64,000 nt of DNA from Trichomonas vaginalis G3. Its lineage: Eukaryota > Parabasalia > Trichomonadida > Trichomonadidae. Shown piece by piece: positions 46,802-55,246 of the stretch. The notes below the pieces were generated by a model. It was not told the DNA's origin and made no database searches. It saw nothing but the letters and a program-made list of their open reading frames with translations. Numbering within the stretch: position 1 is the stretch's first letter; each line of letters opens with the position of its first letter. The stretch spans positions 15,066,001 through 15,130,000 of the forward strand of contig NC_067205.1 of NCBI RefSeq assembly GCF_026262505.1, given 5' to 3'. A program made the position numbers and the translations under genes.

Positions 46802-47685
46802 AACAATGTTGGTCGTTCCCATGGAATATTTTTGACTTTAATGGTATTAGTCATGATATGAATCTCAAGGTATGAACGAGGAGAGATGAGAGACTTATAT
46901 GCTTCCCAAATTTCTTCAAAAGGTAATGTTATACCTGACTGTTTCCAAATGAGTTCAATATCATAACGTGAGAAACCTTGAAAGATAACGAAGTCAGTTA
47001 TGAGACGTTTTATGTTTAAAGCAAGAAAACACCATGTTTGCATAAGTATTGCTACAGTTAAATGGTAATGTCTGACTTTAGTAATGATGTTAGCTAATGG
47101 TGAGTCAGGCTTTGACACTAAACCTTTTCCGGCGAAGTCGTCACAAACGAGCAGAGTGTTTGAAGGATACTTTTTGAAGGGGTATTTTGAAAGTTTTGAT
47201 AGAATGTAGTTTGTCAGTCGTTTCATATCGTAAACTCCTGAGTATTGACGTAAGTGGTGTTTGTCAATAATTCTTTCCATCTCTTCTGAAGTCTTTTGCA
47301 TTCCTGACTGTATAAATTCAACAATGGCATAATATTTCCTCTTACGTCGAATGTAACGTTGAAGAAATTCAATGAGTTCACTGTCTGAAACTTTAACGAC
47401 AGAGGCTTGAACTTTTGACATAAATGTTTTCGCTGTTGAATCCATAGAGTCTGAAGTTGCTGATATAATGATTTGGTCATAGTAAGAGTCGTTTCCTAAA
47501 CGCTCTGTTATGAGTATATGACGAATGAGGTTAAATGTCTTACCTGAACCCATCTTTCCACAATAGAAATAAACACCATTTGAACAGAACTCATAGTCCT
47601 TACTGAAAGGAAGAATAAGAGAAGAGTTAAGTTTGTCTGTAGTTTCATTCATGTCTTCATCTACGTCATGTATTAAATGCTTCAT
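46798..47685 (-). CDS. A32-like genome-packaging ATPase (Polinton B)
   Basis: 295 aa. P-loop GKMGSGKT (residues 43-50), Walker B LLVCDDF (178-184), then KVRHYHLTVAILMQTWCF and TDFVIFQGFSRYD as in the element A protein. Same family and length as 11165-12040; overall identity looks low, again showing the elements are not sisters. The frame looks whole. Only 16 bases separate its start from that of the plus-strand gene at 47702. Confidence 0.9.
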   Translation of the reverse strand: MKHLIHDVDEDMNETTDKLNSSLILPFSKDYEFCSNGVYFYCGKMGSGKTFNLIRHILITERLGNDSYYDQIIISATSDSMDSTAKTFMSKVQASVVKVSDSELIEFLQRYIRRKRKYYAIVEFIQSGMQKTSEEMERIIDKHHLRQYSGVYDMKRLTNYILSKLSKYPFKKYPSNTLLVCDDFAGKGLVSKPDSPLANIITKVRHYHLTVAILMQTWCFLALNIKRLITDFVIFQGFSRYDIELIWKQSGITLPFEEIWEAYKSLISPRSYLEIHIMTNTIKVKNIPWERPTLF

Positions 47686-47701
47686 TTTATCTCCATTAAA
47701 A
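47686..47701. promoter_or_regulatory. Compact bidirectional promoter
   Basis: Just 16 bases (TTATCTCCATTAAAA region) lie between divergent ATGs of the ATPase gene and the 47702 gene. Each side has a short T/A-rich run before its ATG, the usual start signature in this element. Similar short divergent spacers lie at 11128-11164, 23152-23173 and 44785-44801. Confidence 0.45.
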
Positions 47702-48583
47702 ATGCAAGTCAGAAATATTCAGAACATAGCACCGAGTCTAACTGACAAGAGTATAAAGATATACTATGAACACGTTATGATGAAACCTACCAAAATTCAA
47801 GAAAGTCAGTATACTTATGAATATCCAAGACACTGGGTAGAGTATGTAGGAGGTGAGAAAGCTATTGAAATCAGACAGGTTCGAAGTATTCCAGCAGGAA
47901 GAACAATATTATTGAAGAACTTTAATGTTTTGAGATATAATGATGAAACAAAGAAGCAAGATAGTTTCCCTGTTGCTGTGTATGTGAACTTAGATACAGG
48001 AGATGACATGAAAGTTTTTAACACAAAGCTTCAAATGGTAGTGAGAGAACAACTTATAGCAGAAGGACACCCATTACCTTCAGAAGTTACCATAGCATAT
48101 AATTTTGAAACAAATGCAATAGATTTTAAAATCGCCTCTGCAAAGAAGTCAGGTTTTACATTTAATGAAGCAGATGTATATTCGAATGAAAACTTCAAAG
48201 CTATTGCATGGATAGATAATGACGATTGCTTTAAGAAAATATTTAAATACAGTGACTCAAAGATGTCAATAGATGACCTTCGTGGAATGTTACCATCGAC
48301 GTTTACAGTTGAAGGTTCAGCAGGATTGCTTACAAGATTGTCAATTGGTGGCATTTGGTCTCGTGAGAACATTGTTATAAAATCCAGTATAAGTGAATTT
48401 GCTGAAGAATCTATATTATGTCTTTCAAACTACATGTATTCGCCGCCGAAGCATTATAGTATAACAAACTTTGTCAGTAAGTTTAACATAAGACTTGTCG
48501 AACCTTCTTCAATGAAAGATGTTGTGCTACCTAAAGATGGAAAGGATGGACTCATTATTGAGATGATTTTAATTGCATATTAA
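47702..48583 (+). CDS. Virion-protein family member, 293 aa (Polinton B copy 2)
   Basis: The ATG at 47702 (MQVRNIQNIAPSLTDKSIK) is preferred to the upstream frame because it follows the short T/A-rich spacer. YPRHWVEYVGGEKAIEIRQV matches the corresponding stretches of the three relatives in the window. The C-terminal half is beta-rich (LCLSNYMYSPPKHYSITNF, like LCLANDFYEKPTKLYEPP in A). Likely a minor structural protein. Its TAA is followed immediately by the next ATG. Confidence 0.6.
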   Translation: MQVRNIQNIAPSLTDKSIKIYYEHVMMKPTKIQESQYTYEYPRHWVEYVGGEKAIEIRQVRSIPAGRTILLKNFNVLRYNDETKKQDSFPVAVYVNLDTGDDMKVFNTKLQMVVREQLIAEGHPLPSEVTIAYNFETNAIDFKIASAKKSGFTFNEADVYSNENFKAIAWIDNDDCFKKIFKYSDSKMSIDDLRGMLPSTFTVEGSAGLLTRLSIGGIWSRENIVIKSSISEFAEESILCLSNYMYSPPKHYSITNFVSKFNIRLVEPSSMKDVVLPKDGKDGLIIEMILIAY

Positions 48584-48808
48584 ATGAGCTTGTTCTTAAA
48601 GGTCGTTCATGATGAAATAACTGTTGTAGAAGATGTTAGCAATTGTTCAGACATTTTGAAGCGAATAGATGAGATAAGAAAGAAGTTAGATAGACCGCAA
48701 AGCGGTGAGGGTGAAGCCCGTGAGAATGTTTATGTTTCATTGACTTTCTCCAGTAACGAGAACTTTTATGAGATAATATTGAAGAGAGATGATTTTAATA
48801 TGGTGTAA
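48584..48808 (+). CDS. 74-aa small Polinton protein with GC-rich insert
   Basis: MSLFLKVVHDEITVVEDVSN, a helical stretch, then RPQSGEGEAREN, encoded by a GC-rich hairpin sequence (48694-48718) unlike the rest of the gene, then a beta-rich end (YVSLTFSSNENFYEIILKR). Abuts both neighbours as TAAATG. Function unknown. Confidence 0.55.
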   Translation: MSLFLKVVHDEITVVEDVSNCSDILKRIDEIRKKLDRPQSGEGEARENVYVSLTFSSNENFYEIILKRDDFNMV

Positions 48809-49336
48809 ATGGTAGCTTGGGCAGCTTTAGGCGCAATGGGAACAAAAGCATTAGCATTTGGAGCAAAAGCACTTGGAGCTTATGACGCAGTAAATAAAAT
48901 GAGTGGAGGAAGAGTTTCAAAGACATTAGATGCAAATAAAGGGAAGATTGGAGGCTGGGTTGCAAAGAAGTTAAGATTAAATAAAATAGGGCTCGTAAAT
49001 AAAGCATCCAATTTGGTTGCGACTGAGTCAGAAAATGCTTTAGGAAAGGACGATGAGTTTGCAAAACACGCAAAAGACTTTAATGACCAGATGAAAGGTG
49101 AAACAATGCATTTAAATAGAGTCGATGGAACTAAAGAAAATGTTTCTTCTCCACCAGTAGTTTATCCATACGGACCTTATGGAATGTATGGAAACCCTTA
49201 TGAACGACCATTTGACCCATTGACTGGTGGAAGTAACTGGTATCATTACGGCCGAAGAAGAAAGACAGTCAAGTTGGAGACAGACGTGAAGAAAGCAACT
49301 AAAAAGAAACCAAGGAAGAGAGTTATAAAGCAATGA
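48809..49336 (+). CDS. 175-aa Gly/Ala-rich protein with basic tail, virion candidate
   Basis: Hydrophobic Gly/Ala-rich start (MVAWAALGAMGTKALAFGAK) with a basic amphipathic stretch (KIGGWVAKKLRLNKIGLVN), a Tyr/Pro/Gly segment (YPYGPYGMYGNPYERPFD) and a very basic tail (KKATKKKPRKRVIKQ). Reminds one of membrane-active or core minor virion proteins; family not recognised. Its last codons lie inside the right inverted repeat. Confidence 0.6.
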   Translation: MVAWAALGAMGTKALAFGAKALGAYDAVNKMSGGRVSKTLDANKGKIGGWVAKKLRLNKIGLVNKASNLVATESENALGKDDEFAKHAKDFNDQMKGETMHLNRVDGTKENVSSPPVVYPYGPYGMYGNPYERPFDPLTGGSNWYHYGRRRKTVKLETDVKKATKKKPRKRVIKQ

Positions 49337-50033
49337 ATTCAACAGGGTAGAAATGAGGGTAGAAATGAGGTTAGATCTAACCTTCTACCCTAAATTTAAA
49401 TGGATGTTTTCATACGTGTGATGGTGGTGATATCATTAATTTTTAAGTTTATTTTTTATTTTATTTTTTATTTTATTTTTATATAAATGACGAAAACTAT
49501 TGAGATAATAAACTACAACGGTCATGAGTTCAAGAATTTGTTCTTCGTTCCTCGTGAAAATACATTCTATCAGATACGAGGGAGAAAGGGTAAAGTTAGT
49601 TTAAGCATTTATGACAACAAACATAATGGAAGATATATAAAAGCAATAGATACAAATGGTAAACGTGTTTCATTAGCTTTGTCAAAACTTACAGGTATAA
49701 ACTATGACAGTGATTTTGACCTATATGAAGAAGAAAGTGAGTCAGAAGATTATGAGCTGTTATGTGAAGCACAGCAATGGGAAGCGCTGCAATACTTTTG
49801 TAAATGAGAACATTAGTGGGAACGTTAGTGAGAACGTTTATTTTTTCATTAGTGAAGTCGTTAGCGAAAATGTTGGTGAGGTGAAGTGGTTGGCGGCTTT
49901 GTAAATATTTAAGGTTAAGTGAGTGTTGTCGTTTTGTGTTGTAAAATATACGTTACTGGTTTTGTAAATATTTAAGGTTATATTGGGTAAGGTGGAACGC
50001 AGTGCCGCCGTACCCAAGATAACCATACTAACT
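49312..50033 (-). repeat. Right 722-bp terminal inverted repeat of Polinton B
   Basis: Reverse complement of 27451-28172. Carries the second copy of the 106-codon gene and a GATC palindrome at 49368-49383. The inner boundary falls inside the last codons of the 175-aa gene. Confidence 0.95.
49487..49807 (+). CDS. TIR-encoded 106-aa protein, right copy
   Basis: Same sequence as the left copy at 27677-27997, read outward toward the right end. See that entry for motifs. Confidence 0.65.
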   Translation: MTKTIEIINYNGHEFKNLFFVPRENTFYQIRGRKGKVSLSIYDNKHNGRYIKAIDTNGKRVSLALSKLTGINYDSDFDLYEEESESEDYELLCEAQQWEALQYFCK

Positions 50034-50038
50034 TAGCC
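50034..50038 (+). repeat. Right target-site duplication of Polinton B (TAGCC)
   Basis: TAGCC directly after the terminal AACT, matching 27446-27450. Confidence 0.85.
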
Positions 50039-51358
50039 CACCAAAGTCAGAGTCCAAGGTATAGCTATCCAATGAAGATGCCAAGATGGATCCGAATGCA
50101 TTATGCAAATTAGATGTCAAAAGATTGAGAGTTGATATGGCTTTACGAAGCCAAATGTAACAATTTGCCAACAATGCCTTATCCGATTCGAATACTAAGA
50201 TTAGCTTTTTAAGAACAGCTAAACAATCTTTCAATTGTACGATTTTATCGTGATCTACATTTATATATTGCTTGATTTTGTTTTCGTACTTAAGAAAACA
50301 CATATATTATAGTCATATATCCATCTGGTGGATACATGCTGTGGACATTGTGCACCTATATCGTCAGCATGAATGCGACAAAGTTCTGCAATTCTGTGCA
50401 CATCCTTTACTAAACTTTGTAACTGGTTGTTCTTGCCAGCAATATATTGATAGCTGTTGTGGATTCTGTGACACAAACAGGGAATAAGCAATATCTTGTA
50501 GTATTTTGGATCTCTGTCATGATAGAATGAATCATTCCAAGTATCTTTGAAGCATTTTAACTGTGCTGGTCCTCCGTCAACTACCACACTACCTATCTTG
50601 ACTTTCCTAATGTCAATTCTGTTAAATCCTGCTGTTATTGCGGATTTATAATCCTGACTTGTCTGGCCATCCTTCATATCTATCGCCTCTACTGGGTATG
50701 GCTTCATTTGCTCCAACGGATTTGTTAAGACAAAATCAAGATTGTGGTAATCATGTGTCTTGCCTTCATCGATGGCGACACAAGTGTATGCTTTTTTGGC
50801 GAATTCGAGAACTTTAGCAAGGTGTATGCTGTTAGCAATAGCAATCATTCTATTTCGGATCTCATCACGTGTAATAGGCTTATATAATTTGTCAGCAAGT
50901 TTTTCCGGATTGATATTAGCTGACTGAAGTTGTTTGTATTTGTTCATCATTTGATATATTGTGAACATAATGAAAATCTTTGCAACATGCGTGAATTCTG
51001 GGATGCAAATGTGTCTAAGGCAAGGTTGAACTTACCGGTAAAAATGGTCATTTCATCGTATACATTCGATAAATCCAACATTGGATCATTTGACTGTTTA
51101 CCTTTATTGTAGTAGTCAAGTAATGTTTGCTGCGATAATGCTTCTCCGGCCTGACATGTGTGAACATGAGTCTTAAGCCAGTTTTTATAATGATCCTCCC
51201 TTTTTTTGCATTGAACACCGGCAAACTACGCCATCAGATCGTGTCACAAGTTCATTGCATTTTACATACCACTTGGGACTACCTTCATGTTTATATCGCA
51301 TGTAAACATGTTGTTTCGTTTCAAGATCGGGATATGTTGTGAACCCGACTTCTTTCAT
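50034..51358 (-). pseudogene. hAT-like transposase, 5' part (split by Polinton B)
   Basis: The likely start is the ATG at 51356-51358 (MKEVGFTTYPDLETK). A Cys/His finger follows (KWYVKCNEL, then CRCSMQKR and a later HVHTC), then catalytic-core features: VAIDEGKTHDYHNLDF, KIGSVVVDGGPAQLKCFKD, the Cys/His helix LIPCLCHRIHNSY and QHVSTRWIYDYN, all typical of hAT transposases. At least three frame changes (an A-run near 51,210, near 50,960, near 50,290) plus the Polinton insertion show it is dead. The 3' part is at 26786-27450. Terminal repeats of the hAT element were not found. Confidence 0.75.
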
Positions 51359-52005
51359 TAATGAAGTGATTTCTTAAGTTGAATAAAAACAAATTTGATT
51401 GAAATTCATACAAAATTTTTTATCATTATTATTTAAGATGCTTTTTTATGTTGAATTGTTAATTTTTTTATTTCCACCTGGGATATTTTGAATTGGGCTA
51501 GCCCAATCCCACCTCTCAATTTTCTCTCAATTGGGCAATGGGGATCCCATATAAAATGTATTGTAACAAAATTTTACATGCATAATATAGTACAATTAAA
51601 CAACATTCTAAAAATATTAAATTCACATCATTTACTTGAAGATTTTATATTTTCAACAAAAATTAATACAATAATTACATTAAATTGAGGAGATTTATAA
51701 TAATTATTATAAATTAAAATATTATTACTCATTAATTTGTTGAAATATTGCATTTTAGTGGTAAAAATTAAAATTTAAGTTTACATGTAGAAAAAAAATT
51801 TTAAATTCCAAAAAAATTCAATTGGGATAACGATAGGGACAAAAATTTAGAATCCCCATATGCTTGGGATAAAATCACATGAATAATGTTAAGTATCAAA
51901 AAGAAAGGAGGTTTGATATAGACAACATATATCGTTGAAGGTTGAAAAAATCTCTAATATTTGAGCCCAAAATTTCAAATTTTAATTTTTTGAAAAAAGA
52001 GGCCA

Positions 52006-52042
52006 CCCGTATGTACGTTTATTTGAGAGGAGGAGGATTATA
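52006..52042 (+). repeat. 37-bp direct repeat, copy 2
   Basis: Identical to 25925-25961 (starts CACCCGTATGTACG, ends GAGGAGGAGGATTA). The base context before it differs (GAGGC instead of GGGTG), so this copy has lost the GGGTG end. Confidence 0.85.
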
Positions 52043-52649
52043 TTTTTGAAAGGGTGAAACATTATGAATATGTTAATTATATAATAATATGTATTATTAT
52101 AAAAAAGAAAAAATAAAGCACGTTAAAATTTTTCTTTCTTGATTTTTTACAAAATCTACTTAGAATTATGCAAAATATGACTAAATAATTATAAATTTCA
52201 AGTTAAATTTTAATTTTGATAAATAATTTAAATTTCAAAATATCAAGTTCAGTTCGACTATGTATGTAGTAATTCCTCAATAAAGTGCCAAAACCCTATT
52301 AAAATATATGAACATTTTCAACATTTTAATGTTTTTATTTAAAAATTTGATGGAATATGAGCTTCAAACAATTATTATGTAAATAAAAATAATTAAATAT
52401 ATGTATTTATTCGTATTACAACCGTAGTAAGTCGATTCTTCCTTTCTTCTACTGAGTTTTGAATTTGATTTCAAATTGTAAAGAGATTCAAAGGGAAAAT
52501 ACTAGCGGATAAAAACTACCTCCATGAAAGGGTCATAATGGACTCAAGTTGTATTTTTTGATATTTTTTGCTTTTCGAGCCTAAATAGGTAGCCAAGATA
52601 ATGCCTAAAAATAAGGTTCTAAATTCTGAAGTTTACATGATCCTCTCGT

Positions 52650-52662
52650 GTGCACCCTTAAA
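52650..52662 (-). repeat. Inverted GGGTGCAC end next to TTAA
   Basis: GTGCACCCTTAAA, the reverse complement of 25915-25927. TTAA at 52658-52661 matches TTAA at 25916-25919 as a possible target duplication. Confidence 0.4.
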
Positions 52663-53073
52663 GTTCAAAACCAAGCTCGAATGATTGAATATCAAGATGA
52701 ATGTATTAATTACAACCATATTAATGTTTTGGCTTTGTTTGCTTACAAAAACATGTAAAAAACATTACAAAAAGATTAATATTGTAAACTTTTCAATTTT
52801 GATAGTCTGGTTGGCATATATAAAAAACATATAATGATTTGAATTATTATAACGACCAATCAATATCTTCTTTTTGACAGATTATTCAATTTAAAGTAAT
52901 GATCAATTCACTCAATTGAGATGATTGGTCATACCGCAGTTGAAAGAAAAGTTGATTAATTATATGTATAGATTATTAATTCCAAATTTCATTTATCTTT
53001 ATCGTACTTAAATTTTAAATGATTTATTCAAAAATTGGACGGTTCAGCAATCAAATTTTATCAACTTTTATAT

Positions 53074-53089
53074 TCACTTCATTTTTCAG
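53074..53089 (+). promoter_or_regulatory. Trichomonad initiator (TCA) upstream of the START gene
   Basis: TCACTTCATTTTTCAG directly precedes the ATG. TCATT and TCACT both fit the trichomonad initiator TCA(C/T)(A/T), with the leader only about 10-15 bases long. Confidence 0.6.
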
Positions 53090-53728
53090 ATGTCAACACC
53101 AGACGTTTCCAAATTCTTCGAGGCCAATGAGAAGAAGCTTCATGAAGTTTTAGAAGTTGAGAAGTCTGCTGATTGGAAGCTCAGCAAAGAAGATGGAGAC
53201 CTTAAAATCTTCACAAGATACGTCCCAGACAGCTCATACAGTCAATTAATGAGCTACATTTCCATTCCAGCTACAATTGAAGCTGTTGTCAAGAACTTGC
53301 AGACAATTCCAAAGATTGAAGAAGGACATCCAGCTGATGGATTTGCTGAAAAGTACGCATTTGCTGAAACACATGATGATCATGACTCAAAGTTCTATTA
53401 TTATGCTGTTGAGTCTGGCTCCCGCCTTGTTTCCAACAGAGATTTCATCAACATCCGCAGAATGTACAAGGATGGCGAAAGATATGTCTTTGTTACAAAT
53501 GCTGTTGATGATGATGTTAAACCAGCTTCCAAGAAGTATGTCCGTGGAAAAATCATTTTCCAAGCACATATCGCTGAGCAGGACAAGGAGAAACCAGGAA
53601 ATGTTAAGTTAACATTCCTTGTTCACACAGATCCAGCCGGATCAATCCCAGCAGCCATTTACAATATGGCAATCCAGAAGCAAGGTTATTCTATCAAGAA
53701 GATTGCTGATGCCTGCAAGAATGCATAA
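53090..53728 (+). CDS. START-domain lipid-binding protein
   Basis: 212 aa, the length of a lone START domain, which binds a single lipid or sterol in a deep pocket and can move it between membranes. Family marks are WKLSKEDGDLKIFTRYVPD near the start, SRLVSNRDFINIRRMYKDG in the middle (the VSxRDF signature), HTDPAGSIPAAIYNMAI (the DPxGxxP motif) and the C-terminal helix QGYSIKKIADACKNA that closes the pocket. No signal or membrane segment, so cytosolic. The initiator sequence sits a few bases upstream. Codon use is more GC-rich than in the Polintons. The ligand cannot be told. Confidence 0.9.
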   Translation: MSTPDVSKFFEANEKKLHEVLEVEKSADWKLSKEDGDLKIFTRYVPDSSYSQLMSYISIPATIEAVVKNLQTIPKIEEGHPADGFAEKYAFAETHDDHDSKFYYYAVESGSRLVSNRDFINIRRMYKDGERYVFVTNAVDDDVKPASKKYVRGKIIFQAHIAEQDKEKPGNVKLTFLVHTDPAGSIPAAIYNMAIQKQGYSIKKIADACKNA

Positions 53729-54186
53729 ATTTATTTCTATACATCTATAAATAAATATCGTTTTTACAACAATAATTATGACTGCATTTTTACAAGAGTA
53801 GTATGTCTTACAAATACTAATTTTTAATAAAAATGATGCAATTATTACAAATGCCGACTATATATTGCTATATTTCAATAATAATATTTTGATAAATTTT
53901 TATACGAATTCTATTATTTATTAGGTTATTATATGCATTAAAATTATGAATCATATTGATTTTTACATGTATTATTGCAAAATATTAAAGTTTCATCTTT
54001 GATCTTAATATTTCCAAGATTAATCCTTATAATTCAGAATATTTTGGTGAGAAATAATTAACAACATATAGTATACTACATTACGCTTCGGCTCATTGTA
54101 TTGAAAAATTCATCAGAAACTTGAGAGATTACATATCAAAAAATAAAAATAATTTGACAATTGCTCAAATATCTCAATATTAAAAA
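53729..54186. other. Intergenic, no gene seen
   Basis: AT-rich spacer; AATAAATA-type signals just after the START gene may serve 3' processing. Confidence 0.5.
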
Positions 54187-54417
54187 ATGAGTTCTAGTGA
54201 AAAGAGCAAGCATGGAAGCAAAAGCCGCGATGAAGATTCCAAGTCAAGGAATCGTTCTAGAGATAAGAACGAAGATAAAAAGAAGAGCAAAGATTCAAAG
54301 AAGTCAAAAGGTGAAAAAAATGAACCACAAGAACCAACACCACAATGGGCATTACTTCCTCAAAATAAAAAAGATGACCCATTCCATGATGATTTCGAAG
54401 TTGAAGTAAGATTCTAA
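54187..54417 (+). CDS. Small Lys/Ser/Asp-rich host protein, 76 aa
   Basis: MSSSEKSKHGSKSRDEDSKS then further basic/acidic repeats and a more ordered end (PQWALLPQNKKDDPFHDDFE, VEVRF). The first 50 residues look disordered and SR-like; the C-terminal 25 could be a short binding motif. Not recognised. The frame is intact with good codon use. Upstream CTCAATATT is a possible but imperfect initiator. Confidence 0.6.
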   Translation: MSSSEKSKHGSKSRDEDSKSRNRSRDKNEDKKKSKDSKKSKGEKNEPQEPTPQWALLPQNKKDDPFHDDFEVEVRF

Positions 54418-55246
54418 GCTTTATTAATCTAAATATTTCAAAATATAACGTTTCTTACAAAAACCGAGATACATTTAGCAATATCTATTAATGGATTATT
54501 CTTTTCTGACAGTAAACTAATGTTAAAACAACATTTTAATTTTTATAAAAATATATACAAAAATATTTTAATTTGGAAATGCTAATATTTGTACAACAAA
54601 TTTTTCATATGAGTCATAAATAAATTTTGACTCTGGACTCTAGAAAATAATTTTCTTTTCATATTTGGGTCCCTTTGAAACTTTTTAAAATAAAAATAGT
54701 GCATTTTACCTGTACGATATTAATAAATTCATTTATAATGATTAGCAAAAAAAAATCATGGACTCCAAATTTAATTCTTTCAAGGCGATCTATTTATCCT
54801 CATTCAGCACACATATACTAGTTATATGAGTGAGTCCACCAAGATACATATTACTCTAGGAAGATTCATATAAATATTTTTACATGACGAGAAAGAACTA
54901 CTTAAACTATCTCATAATATGAGATATCTAAAAATTGAGGAGTTACGCTCATATAACATTTGGTTAAATGTTTAATGCTTTTTCAGCATGCAAGAAATTA
55001 TTAAAATGAAATTATGTTACTTCATTAACATTTTGATTTTTATGAGATTTTATTAACAAGCAAATTCTCACAAGCTACAACCCCAACTCAGTTTTTTCAG
55101 ATTTCTGATAAGATAAGGAGATTTAAACCATGAAAATGTTTTTATCAAATTCAAAAAATTTAAATCACCTTTAAAAAAAAAACAATAATAGTTCTATAAG
55201 AAATATGTAGAGTAAATAAACACAATTTATTAAACAAATCTATTAA
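54418..55246. other. Intergenic, no gene seen
   Basis: About 830 bases of AT-rich DNA with no coding-like frame or RNA signature visible. Confidence 0.5.

Larger units (their letters stand above)
27451..50033. mobile_element. Polinton/Maverick element B (fossil, 22.6 kb)
   Basis: Ends start with AG (AGTTAGTATGGTTATC), as in many Polintons, and are flanked by TAGCC. The 722-bp inverted repeats look identical. It encodes a double-jelly-roll capsid protein, minor capsid candidates, packaging ATPase, protein-primed DNA polymerase, integrase, collagen-like and tail-fibre-like proteins, and the three-gene cassette shared with A. The polymerase, a KilA-N gene, the GIY-YIG-like gene and two small genes look broken (a handful of breaks in all); the rest looks whole. 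Identical repeats and few breaks suggest a recent insertion. It sits inside a hAT transposase gene. Confidence 0.95.
51359..53089. other. Gene-free AT-rich region with transposon traces
   Basis: No convincing gene. Notable points are ATTGGGCTAGCCCAAT, a 16-base palindrome (51495-51510), the second copy of the 37-bp repeat (52006-52042), and the inverted GTGCACCCTTAAA at 52650-52662. The last bases before 53090 are the START gene's initiator region. Confidence 0.5.

Noticed and set aside
51488-51688. 66-codon frame near the ATTGGGCTAGCCCAAT palindrome
   Set aside because: Ile/Asn-rich composition typical of AT-rich non-coding DNA; no start context.
52006-52042. 37-bp direct repeat as LTRs or a target duplication of the hAT element
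   Set aside because: Too short for LTRs, too long for the 8-bp hAT duplication, and the flanking bases differ; old transposon ends fit better.
53384-53586. Minus-strand frames inside the START gene
   Set aside because: Antisense shadows of a strongly coding gene.
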